Source: Coriobacteriia bacterium | GTDB lineage: Bacteria > Actinomycetota > Coriobacteriia > Coriobacteriales > UMGS124 | DNA: 53,361 bases | Reading direction: 5' to 3' | NCBI GenBank assembly: GCA_018368455.1 | Contig: JAGZEG010000017.1 | Location: forward strand, 1-53,361 | Shown: positions 26,575 through 34,792 of the stretch, piece by piece | How the letters are laid out: each line of letters begins with the position of its first letter | Position numbering within the stretch: the first letter of the stretch is position 1 | The notes under the pieces: generated by a model | Told to the model about the DNA's origin: nothing | The model's database searches: none | What the model saw: the letters and a program-made list of their open reading frames with translations, nothing else | Position numbers and translations under genes: made by a program

Positions 26575-27614
26575 CGCACGATTCCCTTTCGCTCGAGCCA
26601 GTCCACGACGTCCGTCATGACCTCGGCACGGTTCGTCTCGTTGAGCAGCTCGTGGCGGGCGCCCGGGTAGAGCCGCTGCTCGACGTCGGTGACACCGCAC
26701 GAACTCAGCAGGCTCGCGACGCGCGGCACCGCCTTCCCCATGCCGCCCACAGGATCCTGCGTGCCCGACGCGAGCAGGACGGGCAGGTCATGGGGCATAC
26801 CCTGCACGAGCGCACGATCCTGTGCCATCCCGATGAGCCGAAACAGCTCGTGGTAGGCGCCGAGCGAGAACGTGAACCCGCAGGCGGGGTCGGCCGCGTA
26901 GGCGTCGCGGGCAGCGGCGTCGCGCGAGAGCCACGCCAGTTTGCCGCCCTCCTCTCGCGCGAAGCGGCGGGCGTAGGCACCCACAGCGAGCCCGTCGATG
27001 AGCTTCGAGCGGAAGTCCCACCCGCGCAGTGCCGCCAGCGCGCTCGTCGCGGCGCGTCCGAACGCCAGGGCCGCAGACGGTTGCCAGCCCGTGCCGAATA
27101 TGAGCGCGCCCGCCAGTCCAGAGCCGTGCTTGCCGAGAAAGGCCCGCGTAACGAACGAGCCCATCGAGTGGCCGAATATGACGTGGGGCACGTCGGGAAA
27201 GCGCCCCTCAACCCGCAGACGCACAAGCTGGACGTCGGCAACGAGGTAGTCGGCGCCGCGTCCTGCGGGCAGGACGCCCCAGTTTTCGGGCGAGATGACG
27301 CTGCGCCCGTGGGCGAGGTGGTCGTGGCCGACGACGGCGCAGCCCCGCGCTGCCAGCACGCGGGCAAAGGTGTCGTAGCGCCCAATGTGCTCCGTCATGC
27401 CGTGGACAAGCTGCACAGTCGCCACCACGCCCGACGAACCGCCAGCCGGCAGCCACACGTCGCAGCCCAGCGCCGTGGCATCGTCTGACGAGGTCAGCCA
27501 AAACGAGTCGCGACGCACGGCCGCGCACGCTTCGGGCGTTGGCAGCCCGCAATCGCAGGGCTTCGCAGCCCCCTCGCGCCCAGCGCCGTGCGTGTCCCGC
27601 TCGCCCACAGGCAT
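26571..27614 (-). CDS. Alpha/beta hydrolase, monoacylglycerol-lipase/lysophospholipase-like
   Basis: 347 residues from ATG 27614 (GAGG just upstream); a TTG one codon earlier is also open. Serine-hydrolase layout: oxyanion HGMTEH near residue 70, nucleophile elbow GHSMGS, a likely acid in SGTQDPVGG and a catalytic His in ARHELLNE near the end. The family releases glycerol or glycerophosphodiesters from monoacylglycerols and lysophospholipids. Its stop codon overlaps the start of glycerol kinase, which supports one pathway: lipid to glycerol to glycerol 3-phosphate. No signal peptide, so it acts in the cytoplasm. Confidence 0.85.
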   Translation of the reverse strand: MPVGERDTHGAGREGAAKPCDCGLPTPEACAAVRRDSFWLTSSDDATALGCDVWLPAGGSSGVVATVQLVHGMTEHIGRYDTFARVLAARGCAVVGHDHLAHGRSVISPENWGVLPAGRGADYLVADVQLVRLRVEGRFPDVPHVIFGHSMGSFVTRAFLGKHGSGLAGALIFGTGWQPSAALAFGRAATSALAALRGWDFRSKLIDGLAVGAYARRFAREEGGKLAWLSRDAAARDAYAADPACGFTFSLGAYHELFRLIGMAQDRALVQGMPHDLPVLLASGTQDPVGGMGKAVPRVASLLSSCGVTDVEQRLYPGARHELLNETNRAEVMTDVVDWLERKGIVR

Positions 27615-27648
27615 CAACCTCGCTTCCGCATGCCAAAGCCCCTCGTGC

Positions 27649-27885
27649 TTACGTGTTGTACATCGTCCACTGATGGCCGCAGCGGCCGCACGTAACGACC
27701 TGCTCCTTCATATCCGACATATAGGTCGTTTCCTTGAGGCAACTGGGGCACAGGATGCTCACGGGGTAGTGCTGGCTGGGCAGCTTGGGAAGACGGCGCC
27801 CCTCCATACCGCCCGCCACGCCTTCGAGCTGTTCGTCACAGATCGCCGTACTATCGGGGATGTGCAGGTTCTCGTTGTCGCTCAT
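27649..27885 (-). CDS. Small double-glycine-leader protein with zinc-ribbon-like C-terminus
   Basis: 78 residues from ATG 27885, preceded by GGAAGGGAG. The N-terminal part (MSDNENLHIPDSTA, then DEQLEGVAGG) matches the leader style of peptides processed by double-glycine peptidase/ABC exporters. After VAGG comes a 52-residue part with two CxxC pairs (CPSC and CGRC, 21 residues between the pairs), a zinc-ribbon or rubredoxin-knuckle arrangement. No exporter, protease or modification enzyme lies nearby. It may be an exported metal-binding peptide or a zinc-ribbon protein whose leader likeness is accidental. Divergent from luxS with 119 bp between. Confidence 0.6.
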   Translation of the reverse strand: MSDNENLHIPDSTAICDEQLEGVAGGMEGRRLPKLPSQHYPVSILCPSCLKETTYMSDMKEQVVTCGRCGHQWTMYNT

Positions 27886-27942
27886 GTCGTGCTCCCTTCC
27901 GTAAGGATATTGGGCGCGGACCGTGGTGCGATTCACCCTCAG

Positions 27943-27948
27943 TATAAT
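27943..27948 (+). promoter_or_regulatory. Candidate -10 box of luxS
   Basis: TATAAT lies 57 bp upstream of the luxS ATG in an otherwise GC-rich region. No good -35 hexamer is found 16-18 bp upstream. The same A+T patch reads TTATACT on the minus strand and could serve the divergent small gene. Confidence 0.4.
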
Positions 27949-28004
27949 CGACCTGCAGCTCTCTGCCACAACCAGGTGCGCTCGTTACTCAAAGGGGAAC
28001 GCTC

Positions 28005-28493
28005 ATGCAAAAAATCGCAAGCTTCACCGTCAACCACATCCTGCTCGAGCCCGGCGTCTACGTATCGCGCAAGGACCACGTGGGCGAAGGCGGCGCCGTC
28101 ACGCTCACGACGTTCGACCTGCGCATGACCTCGCCCAACGACGAGCCGGTCATGAGCACGGCCGAGGTGCACGCCATCGAACACCTCGGCGCGACGTTTT
28201 TGCGCAACGACGACGCCTGGAAGGACCGCGTCATCTACTTCGGGCCGATGGGCTGTCGCACCGGCTTCTATCTCATCCTCGAAGGCGACCTCGAGAGCGC
28301 CGACGTCCTCGACCTCGTGACGCGTTGCTACGAGTTCATTGCGAACTTCGAGGGAGACATCCCCGGCGCCTCGCCGCGCGACTGCGGCAACTACACGGAC
28401 ATGAACCTCAACATGGCGCACTGGTGGGCCCGCCGCTACCTCGACAACACGCTGCGAGGCATCGACGAGGCCCACACGCACTACCCGGCGTAG
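28005..28493 (+). CDS. luxS: S-ribosylhomocysteine lyase (autoinducer-2 synthesis)
   Basis: 162 residues; ATG 28005 follows AAAGGGG. All hallmark motifs are present: the iron-binding HAIEH near residue 57, GPMGCRTGFYLI and SPRDCGNY with the catalytic Cys, then MNLNMA. It splits S-ribosylhomocysteine into homocysteine and DPD, the AI-2 precursor, recycling the SAM cycle. It is monocistronic; no pfs or metK gene is adjacent. Confidence 0.97.
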   Translation: MQKIASFTVNHILLEPGVYVSRKDHVGEGGAVTLTTFDLRMTSPNDEPVMSTAEVHAIEHLGATFLRNDDAWKDRVIYFGPMGCRTGFYLILEGDLESADVLDLVTRCYEFIANFEGDIPGASPRDCGNYTDMNLNMAHWWARRYLDNTLRGIDEAHTHYPA

Positions 28494-28526
28494 AGACCCT
28501 CTAGCTGCGCGCGAAGGCGAGACGTC

Positions 28527-29135
28527 CTACTCCGCGCGCAGCTCACGCAGCTCGAAGGCGCCGTCCTCGTAGGTCGCGTACGAGTGCGTGCCATCCTTGG
28601 GCAGCGAGACGCTGCCGGGGTTGAGCAGCCAGAGGTCGGGGCGTCCTGGGCAGGGGCTGCATACCTTCACGTGCGTATGGCCGTACAGCAGGGCAGCGCC
28701 GGAGCCGCTCGGGATCTTGGGAAGGTTGTCCACGCTGTTCTGCAGGCCAGGGCCGTACACGTGCCCGTGCGTCAGGAACAGTAGGCGGCCCGCCACATCC
28801 GGTCCCGTGGCTCCCCCGCTCACCCACGGCGTCCCAGCCGGCACGCCCGCGTCAAACACCTCGGTGTAGTCAGCCAGGCACGGGAAGTCGAGCACCATCT
28901 GGTCGACTTCCGCCTCGCAGTTGCCGCGCACGGCGATGATACGCTCGGCGATGTCGTTCAGCATCGCGGCGACCTCCTTGGGAGCGTAGCCGTCGGGCAG
29001 GTCGTTGCGCGGCCCGTGGTAGAGCAGATCACCGAGCAGCAGCACGCGGTCGGGGCTCTCGCGCTCGATCTGCGCCATGAGCGCCCGGCACCACGTGGCC
29101 GACCCGTGTATGTCCGACGCGATCACAAACCGCAT
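28527..29135 (-). CDS. yfcE: YfcE-type metallophosphoesterase
   Basis: 202 residues. Calcineurin-like metal motifs are in order: DIHG at residues 8-11, GDLLYHGP near 35, GNCE near 72, a single-His loop THGHVYG and the C-terminal YGHTHV. YfcE-family enzymes hydrolyse phosphodiesters in vitro; the cellular substrate is not settled. Convergent with luxS (33 bp between the stops) and downstream of glnA on the same strand but separated from it by a terminator. Confidence 0.9.
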   Translation of the reverse strand: MRFVIASDIHGSATWCRALMAQIERESPDRVLLLGDLLYHGPRNDLPDGYAPKEVAAMLNDIAERIIAVRGNCEAEVDQMVLDFPCLADYTEVFDAGVPAGTPWVSGGATGPDVAGRLLFLTHGHVYGPGLQNSVDNLPKIPSGSGAALLYGHTHVKVCSPCPGRPDLWLLNPGSVSLPKDGTHSYATYEDGAFELRELRAE

Positions 29136-29161
29136 GGCGTACCCGCCCTCCCGTAAAAGAA

Positions 29162-29199
29162 GGGCGTCCGGACCTCCCCGCAGGGAGAGCCAGACGCCC
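29162..29199 (-). terminator. Terminator downstream of glnA
   Basis: GGGCGTCCGG (29162-29171) pairs with CCAGACGCCC (29190-29199); on the minus strand the stem is followed by TTCTTTTA. Confidence 0.75.
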
Positions 29200-29228
29200 C
29201 GTCACCAGCGAAATCTGCCGAAAAACGC

Positions 29229-30572
29229 CTAGAGGATCGGCAGGTACGTCTTCAGCTCCCAGGCGCCGACGTGGCTGGAGTAGTCGAGCCACTCCGCCTT
29301 CTTGGCGCGCACGATGTAGTCGAAGATGTGGTCGCCCAGCGTGCGGCGCATAAGCTCGGAGCCTTCGAACGCCCGGATGGCACAGCCCAGGTCGGTGGGC
29401 AGGCGCGTGATGCCCCGCTGCGCCAGCTCGGCATCGGACAGCGCGTAGACATTGCCCTGCTGCTCAGCCGGCAGCTCGAGCCCCTCCTCGATGCCCGCCA
29501 GGCCCGCCGCGAACACGGCCGCGAACGCCAGGTAGGGGTTGCACGAGGGATCGGGGCTGCGCAGGTCGAGGCGGCTCGACAGCGACTTGCCCGGCTTGAA
29601 GTGGGGGACGCGCACGAGCGCCGAGCGGTTGGCCTGCGCCCACGTCACGAACAGCGGGGCGTCGAAGCCGCGCACGAAGCGCTTGTACGAGTTTACGTAC
29701 TGGTTCGTGACGAGCGTGTACTCGGGAGCGTACTTGAGCAGGCCCGCGAGGAACTGCTTGGCCAGCGTCGAGAGCTGGCAGCCCGTCTCGTCGTCAGGGT
29801 CGTGGAACAGGTTGTTGCCCTCGAGGTCGAACAGCGAGAGGTGCAGGTGCATGCCCGAGCCGTCCACGTCCTCGATAGGCTTGGGCATGAACGACGCGTA
29901 GCACCCGTTGGCCTGCGCCACCTGCTTCACGACGAGGCGGTACGTCATGATGGCGTCGGCCATGGAGAAGGCGTCGGAGTAGCGCAGGTCGATCTCGTGC
30001 TGGCTCGGCGCGGTCTCGTGGTGCGAGTACTCGACGGGGATGCCCATGCGCTCGAGCATGAGCACCGTCTCGCGGCGCAGGTCGTTGCCGGAGTCGAGCG
30101 GCATGAGGTCGAAGTAGCCACCGCAGTCGAGCGGCTCGTTCGACGTGGCGTCCTTGAAGTAGAAGTGCTCGATGGCCGGCGCAACGTTGAGCACGTAGCC
30201 CATGTCCGCCGCCTTGTCGCACAGACGAGCAAGCATGCTGCGCGGGTCGCCGTCAAACGGCTTGCCATCAGGCGTCACGACGTCGCAGAACATGCGGGCC
30301 GCGCCCTGCTGCTGCGGGCGCCACGGCAGGATCTGGAACGTGGAGGCGTCGGGACGCGCCACGCAGTCCGACTCCTCGAGCGTCGCAAAGCCCTCGACCG
30401 ACGAGCCGTCAAAGCCCATGCCCTCGGTCATGGAGTCCTCGAGCTCGCCCGGCGTGGCAGCAAACGACTTGAGGTTGCCCAGCACGTCGGTAAACCAGAA
30501 CTGGATGAAGTGGACGTCGCGCTCCTCGACACTGCGCAGGACGAACTCGACGTCACTCTGCATGGGGGACAT
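29229..30572 (-). CDS. glnA: Glutamine synthetase type I
   Basis: 447 residues from ATG 30572, which has GGGAAGGGAG 7 bases upstream; the longer frame to 30686 is not supported. Beta-grasp N-terminal domain followed by the catalytic domain: the MGFDGSSVEG loop, the HHETAPSQHEID metal/substrate stretch, the GSGMHLHLSL ATP-site motif and the RSPDPSCNPYLAFA region. Length and ending (TYLPIL) fit the alpha subtype of bacterial GSI, which is normally feedback-inhibited rather than adenylylated. It makes glutamine from glutamate and ammonia. Confidence 0.95.
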   Translation of the reverse strand: MSPMQSDVEFVLRSVEERDVHFIQFWFTDVLGNLKSFAATPGELEDSMTEGMGFDGSSVEGFATLEESDCVARPDASTFQILPWRPQQQGAARMFCDVVTPDGKPFDGDPRSMLARLCDKAADMGYVLNVAPAIEHFYFKDATSNEPLDCGGYFDLMPLDSGNDLRRETVLMLERMGIPVEYSHHETAPSQHEIDLRYSDAFSMADAIMTYRLVVKQVAQANGCYASFMPKPIEDVDGSGMHLHLSLFDLEGNNLFHDPDDETGCQLSTLAKQFLAGLLKYAPEYTLVTNQYVNSYKRFVRGFDAPLFVTWAQANRSALVRVPHFKPGKSLSSRLDLRSPDPSCNPYLAFAAVFAAGLAGIEEGLELPAEQQGNVYALSDAELAQRGITRLPTDLGCAIRAFEGSELMRRTLGDHIFDYIVRAKKAEWLDYSSHVGAWELKTYLPIL

Positions 30573-30728
30573 GAAGAGCTCCCTTCCCGTCGGCACGAAG
30601 GCCGAAAGAGACGCGTGCGCCAGGCTGCTTGCGCGACTGGCCCGCAGAGTGGGCCTGCAATCGCCCGACGACGCAACGAATCGCAAGAACAGACGAGGTT
30701 AGGTTCGCACAGCATTGTTGCAGAGCCG

Positions 30729-30743
30729 TGTCCGACACGGACA
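30729..30743. promoter_or_regulatory. Inverted repeat upstream of glnA
   Basis: TGTCCG-ACA-CGGACA lies about 157 bp upstream of the glnA start. It could be an operator; no known nitrogen-regulator consensus is recognised. Confidence 0.25.
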
Positions 30744-30790
30744 TTCGAGAAAATGGAAAGCGCGCGGTGGGCCCGTACGAAACCCGCAGG

Positions 30791-31084
30791 TTAGCGCATC
30801 GTATTCGCAGATTCTGCCGAGGCGCTCCCCCGCTCGGAATTGAGCGCCCCGAGCTTTGCGTCCACCACGTCGAGGGCCCGGCCCACGGCAGGGCAGCTCG
30901 CCTTCGTTCCATCGGCCAGCACCTCGCCGGGCACGGGCTCGTGGGCCGTCCCGTGAAACGCACACGCCTCGTCCTTGCATTCGATGCAGCCGCCGCCCCT
31001 GCGGCTTCGCAGCACGAGCCGCACGACGACGGCCGCGAACAGCCCGAGCACGATAGCAAGCGCAATGATCGATCCCATATCCAC
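30791..31084 (-). CDS. FeoB-associated Cys-rich membrane protein
   Basis: 97 residues if GTG 31084 is used; ATG 31078 is equally possible. One N-terminal membrane helix (about residues 4-25), then RSRRGGGCIECKDEACAFHG with three Cys in a short cytoplasmic patch, then a polar tail longer than usual for the family. This pattern (helix, basic stretch, CxxCxxxxC) is that of the small FeoB-associated proteins, found beside feoB in many Gram-positive bacteria. It follows feoB on the same strand, 195 bp beyond its stop and past a strong terminator, so it may have its own promoter. Confidence 0.75.
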   Translation of the reverse strand: MDMGSIIALAIVLGLFAAVVVRLVLRSRRGGGCIECKDEACAFHGTAHEPVPGEVLADGTKASCPAVGRALDVVDAKLGALNSERGSASAESANTMR

Positions 31085-31214
31085 GGCACACCGCCCCCAA
31101 GGCGAGAGTAGACGTCACGGCTTCTATAAGTATACCAACTCGAACATATATGCCATTCACCGGTAGCCCGCAGCATCGTACGTCCATTCGTCCCCGCAGG
31201 CCTGCCCTGCGCAC

Positions 31215-31256
31215 AAAAAAGGGGCGCGCGACCACCTTGCGGCAGTCGCGCGCCCC
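31215..31256 (-). terminator. Rho-independent terminator of feoB
   Basis: GGGGCGCGCGAC (31221-31232) pairs perfectly with GTCGCGCGCCCC (31245-31256); the minus strand then reads TTTTTT (31220-31215). Confidence 0.93.
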
Positions 31257-31278
31257 TCTGAGGCGTTGCCCTCAAGCC

Positions 31279-33945
31279 TTACGCGGCCTCGGGAGCCATG
31301 CCCGCGCCAGCGCCGGCCTTCTCGCCGAACGCGTACTTCGGCATCGGGCGGAACAGCTGGAACAGCATGAGCGCCAGGAGCACGATGGCAACGGCGGTCC
31401 ACACCGTGAAGCCAGCGCCCGTGAACAGCAGGTAGAGCTGGTTGATGATCAGAGCGACCACCCACGCGAAGCCGCACATGTACCCGATGGCAGCCCAGAA
31501 CCACTTGCTGTTGGCCATCTGGCGACGGATGGTGCCCATGGCCGCGAAGCAGGGGGCGCACAGCAGGTTGAACGCGCCGAACGCCATGAGGGCGCCGACC
31601 TGGCCGTTCAACATCTGCTGGCCGAACGCGCTCCACATGAGCGTGGCGTTCTCGCCCAGGTCGCCGAGGCTGAACAGGACGGCGAACGTGGAGACGACGT
31701 TCTCCTTGGCGATGAGGCCCGTCAGCGACATGGCCGTGGCCTGCCACTGGTAGGCAAGATCGGAGCCGCCGAAGCCCAGCGGGTAGAAGATCCAGCTCAG
31801 CGGGCCGCAGATGGCGGCGAGCACCGAGTTGTCCATGTAGCCGTCGACACTGGAGTCGAGCAGGCCAAAGCCGCCATCAGCCCAGCCGAAGTTCGACAGG
31901 AACCAGACGAGCACCGTGGCCGCGAAGATGATCGTACCGGCCTTGACGATGAACGACTTGACGCGCTCCCACACGTGCAGCAGCCACGAACGGATCGAGG
32001 GCATGTGATAGGACGGCAGCTCCATGACGAACGGAGACGCCTCGCCGGCAAACGGCTTCGTCTTCTTCAGCATGATGCCGGACACGATGATGGCGATGAC
32101 GCCGAGGAAGTAGAACAGCGGGCTGATCCACCACGTGGTGTTGTCGCCGATGAGCGCGCCCATGAGCAGGGCGATGATCGGCAGCTTGGCGCCGCAGGGA
32201 ATCATCGTCGTCGTCATGATCGTCATGCGCCGCTCGCCCTCGTTCTCGATGGCCTTCGTCGACATGACGCCGGGCACGCCGCAGCCCGAGCTGATGAGCA
32301 TCGGGATGAACGACTTGCCGGACAGGCCGAAGCGGCGGAACACGCGGTCCATGACGAACGCGACACGCGACAGATAGCCGCAGTCCTCAAGGAAGCACAG
32401 CAGGATGAACAGGACGATCATCTGCGGGACGAAGCCGAGGATGGCGCCGACGCCCGCGACGATGCCGTCGAGGATCAGGCTGCGCACCCACGAGTCCTCG
32501 GGCACGCTGATGGCGTCGAGGCCGCCGCTCACGAGCACGGGGACGCCGGGCACCCACACGCCATAGTCGGCGGGATCGGGCTCAGGGCTGTTGACGGCCG
32601 TCTCGAACTGCGCGGCGTCAACGTCAACCGTGGCGACCTGCTCGCCCTCGGCCAGCTGCAGCTGAGCCGTGCCGTCGGCACCCTGCTCCTCGGGGATGGC
32701 GTTGCCCTCCGTGTCGAGCGTGTTGCCGTCAGCGTCGTGCAGGTCGGCCGTAGCCGTGAGGCCATCGGCCTGCGCGGCAGCCAGGAACGTCTGGAAGTCC
32801 TCGGACTCCGGGTCGATGCCCTCGTCGGAGTCGAGCTGCTCCTGGACGGCCTCGGCGCCGTCGACGCCGGCGTCAACGCCAGCAGCCACGTACGCGGAGA
32901 TCTGGCTGTCCCAGTCCTGGAAGTCCTCGCCCCAGCCGGACTCCTCGACGGCGTCCTCGTAGTCGGACGTGCCGATGCCGAACAGGTGCCAGCCGTCGCC
33001 GAACAGGCCGTCGTTGGCCCAGTCCGTGCCGATCGTGCCGACGGTCGAGACGGAGATCCAGTAGACGAACACCATGACGACCGCGAAGATGGGCAGGCCA
33101 AGCCAGCGGTTCGTCACGACACGGTCGATCTTCTCCGTCATGCTGACCTTCTTGGGGGCCTTCTTGACGAAGTGCGGGATGACGTCGGCGATGAGGTCGT
33201 AGCGCGCCATGGTCACGATGGACTCGGCGTCGTCGTCCTCGGCCTTCTCGACGCCCCGCTTGACGGCGGCGATGCGGGCCTTCTGGTCAGCGGAGAGGCG
33301 CAGCGGCGCACAGGCCTTCTCGTCGCCCTCGAACAGCTTGACGGCGTACCAGCGCGAGAGGTTCGCGGGAATGGCCGTGCCACCGATCTCGACGATCTCC
33401 TTGAGGGCGGCCTCGACCGTCTCGCCAAGCGTGATCTGAGGGGCAACGACCTTCTTGGCCTTGGCGATCTCGACGGCCTTGTTCAGCAGCTCGTCGACGC
33501 CCTGGCCTTTGAGCGCGGAGACCTCGACGACGGGGCAGCCCAGGTCCTTGGACAGGCCGGCGGGGTCAATCTTGTCGCCGTTCTTGCGCACCAGATCGGC
33601 CATGTTGAGGCCGACGACCATCGGCAGGCCCAGCTCGACAAGCTGCGTCGTCAGGTAGAGGTTGCGCTCGAGGTTCGTCGCGTCGATGAGGTTGACGATG
33701 ACGTCGGGGCGATCCTGCACGAGGTAGTCGCGGCTGACGACCTCCTCGGGCGAATAGGGCGACAGCGAGTAGATGCCCGGCAGGTCCGTGACGACGACGT
33801 CCTTGTTCGCAAGCAGCTTGGCCTGCTTCTTCTCGACGGTGACGCCGGGCCAGTTGCCCACGTAGCCGTTCTCACCGGTTATCCGGTTGAACAGCGTTGT
33901 CTTGCCACAGTTCGGGTTGCCGGCAAGAGCAAGTTGGATGCTCAT
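31279..33945 (-). CDS. feoB: Ferrous iron transporter FeoB with large acidic extracellular insert
   Basis: 888 residues from ATG 33945 (GAAAGGAAG upstream). N-terminal G domain: G1 GNPNCGKTT (9-17), switch Thr near 36, G3 DLPG (54-57), G4 NMAD (114-117). A helical spacer follows to ~280, then the membrane domain with Gate-type segments ISSGCGVPGV (551-560) and IPCGAKLPI. Between the first membrane helix (~285-303) and the next conserved segment (~482) lies a ~170-residue stretch dominated by Asp and Glu; most FeoB proteins have a much shorter loop here. It probably faces outside and could gather Fe2+ (inference). Iron enters the cytoplasm, gated by GTP. Last gene of the feoA-feoA-feoB unit. 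Confidence 0.95.
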   Translation of the reverse strand: MSIQLALAGNPNCGKTTLFNRITGENGYVGNWPGVTVEKKQAKLLANKDVVVTDLPGIYSLSPYSPEEVVSRDYLVQDRPDVIVNLIDATNLERNLYLTTQLVELGLPMVVGLNMADLVRKNGDKIDPAGLSKDLGCPVVEVSALKGQGVDELLNKAVEIAKAKKVVAPQITLGETVEAALKEIVEIGGTAIPANLSRWYAVKLFEGDEKACAPLRLSADQKARIAAVKRGVEKAEDDDAESIVTMARYDLIADVIPHFVKKAPKKVSMTEKIDRVVTNRWLGLPIFAVVMVFVYWISVSTVGTIGTDWANDGLFGDGWHLFGIGTSDYEDAVEESGWGEDFQDWDSQISAYVAAGVDAGVDGAEAVQEQLDSDEGIDPESEDFQTFLAAAQADGLTATADLHDADGNTLDTEGNAIPEEQGADGTAQLQLAEGEQVATVDVDAAQFETAVNSPEPDPADYGVWVPGVPVLVSGGLDAISVPEDSWVRSLILDGIVAGVGAILGFVPQMIVLFILLCFLEDCGYLSRVAFVMDRVFRRFGLSGKSFIPMLISSGCGVPGVMSTKAIENEGERRMTIMTTTMIPCGAKLPIIALLMGALIGDNTTWWISPLFYFLGVIAIIVSGIMLKKTKPFAGEASPFVMELPSYHMPSIRSWLLHVWERVKSFIVKAGTIIFAATVLVWFLSNFGWADGGFGLLDSSVDGYMDNSVLAAICGPLSWIFYPLGFGGSDLAYQWQATAMSLTGLIAKENVVSTFAVLFSLGDLGENATLMWSAFGQQMLNGQVGALMAFGAFNLLCAPCFAAMGTIRRQMANSKWFWAAIGYMCGFAWVVALIINQLYLLFTGAGFTVWTAVAIVLLALMLFQLFRPMPKYAFGEKAGAGAGMAPEAA

Positions 33946-34042
33946 GTGCTTCCTTTCGATGGTTCCGGGGGGCACAAACCCCCCTGCGAGCCATGCTCGA
34001 CTTTCTGTCGCACGCCGCAGCGCAGCGCGCGTTCGCTGGGAC

Positions 34043-34267
34043 CTAGCCCTCGACGATCACGTTCTCCGCCTCCGACTTGCGGATGGAGAGATCGTATCCG
34101 CGCACGGACAGCTGGATGGGATCGCCCAGGGGCGCGACCTTCGTCACGTGCACCTGAACGCCCTTCGTGATACCCATGTCCATGATGCGGCGCTTAAGCG
34201 GGCCCTCGCCCGTCAGGCGCACAACGGTGGCATCGCCGCCCACCTCGACATCGCGAAGCGTCTTCAC
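34043..34267 (-). CDS. feoA: FeoA-domain protein (copy 1, next to feoB)
   Basis: 74 residues from GTG 34267, chosen for GGAGG 7 bases upstream. SH3-like FeoA fold: LKRRIMDMGITKGVQVHV and PIQLSVRGYDLSIRKSEAENV. FeoA supports FeoB function in the cytoplasm. Lies 97 bp upstream of feoB. Confidence 0.9.
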   Translation of the reverse strand: MKTLRDVEVGGDATVVRLTGEGPLKRRIMDMGITKGVQVHVTKVAPLGDPIQLSVRGYDLSIRKSEAENVIVEG

Positions 34268-34327
34268 TGCTCTACCTCCTCCCTCGTGCCTAGCGCAGAC
34301 CCGAACCGGGCCGCCTTCCTCTACCTG

Positions 34328-34555
34328 CTATTCCTCCACGTAGACGTTGCGAGACGTCTCCTGATTGAGACCGAGACGAGCGCCTTTGACCAGGACGATG
34401 ACCTGGCCGGCGGCCTGGGTGACGAGGCTCACCGCAGCGCCGGGTACAAAGCCGAGCGACTGTAGGTGGCGCTGCATGTCGGAGCTGCCCCGCAGCTTGG
34501 TGACGTGAACGGTCGAACCCTCCTTGGCGAGGGCAAGGGGAAATCCCTGCGACAT
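34328..34555 (-). CDS. FeoA-domain protein (copy 2, first gene of the feo operon)
   Basis: 75 residues from ATG 34555 (GAGGAGAAGG upstream). SH3-like FeoA features: HLQSLGFVPGAAVSLVTQAA and IVLVKGARLGLNQETSRNV. Diverged from the other FeoA; tandem feoA copies ahead of feoB are common in Gram-positive bacteria. Confidence 0.88.
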   Translation of the reverse strand: MSQGFPLALAKEGSTVHVTKLRGSSDMQRHLQSLGFVPGAAVSLVTQAAGQVIVLVKGARLGLNQETSRNVYVEE

Positions 34556-34598
34556 CGTCCTTCTCCTCTGGCTGTGCCCGCGAGCGCATCTCACGGCG

Positions 34599-34654
34599 AG
34601 CTAACGTTAGCTTTTGTTAACTGCGTTAAGTTAGTACGTGCTTACTGGCACGTA
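34599..34654. promoter_or_regulatory. Operator-like palindrome cluster upstream of feo operon
   Basis: A perfect palindrome AGCTAAC|GTTAGCT (34599-34612) is followed by TTAAC-TGC-GTTAA (34617-34629) and TACGTGC/GCACGTA arms around 34634-34653. The TTAxxTTAxx style resembles iron-box sites of DtxR/IdeR-type repressors. Iron-responsive control of feo is expected from biology; the binding protein is not in this window. Confidence 0.5.
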
Positions 34655-34727
34655 AAGTGCCGCTCGCCTAAAAAGTAGCCAAAGGTAACTTGAGACGTGA
34701 GAAACAATAAGTTCTCCAAAGAAAACA

Positions 34728-34755
34728 GCCCGCCGATCCAACAGGATCAGCGGGC
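34728..34755 (-). terminator. Terminator of the UbiB-like gene
   Basis: GCCCGCCGATCC (34728-34739) and GGATCAGCGGGC (34744-34755) form a stem with a 4-base loop; the minus strand continues TGTTTTCTTT. Confidence 0.85.
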
Positions 34756-34792
34756 CGGTAACGGTAGCGCCGAAGAAGCCCCTCACGCGCCG

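Noticed and set aside
31150..34170. 1,006-codon plus-strand frame opposite feoB
   Set aside because: Low-complexity Arg/Asp/His/Ala composition; feoB motifs on the minus strand are unmistakable.
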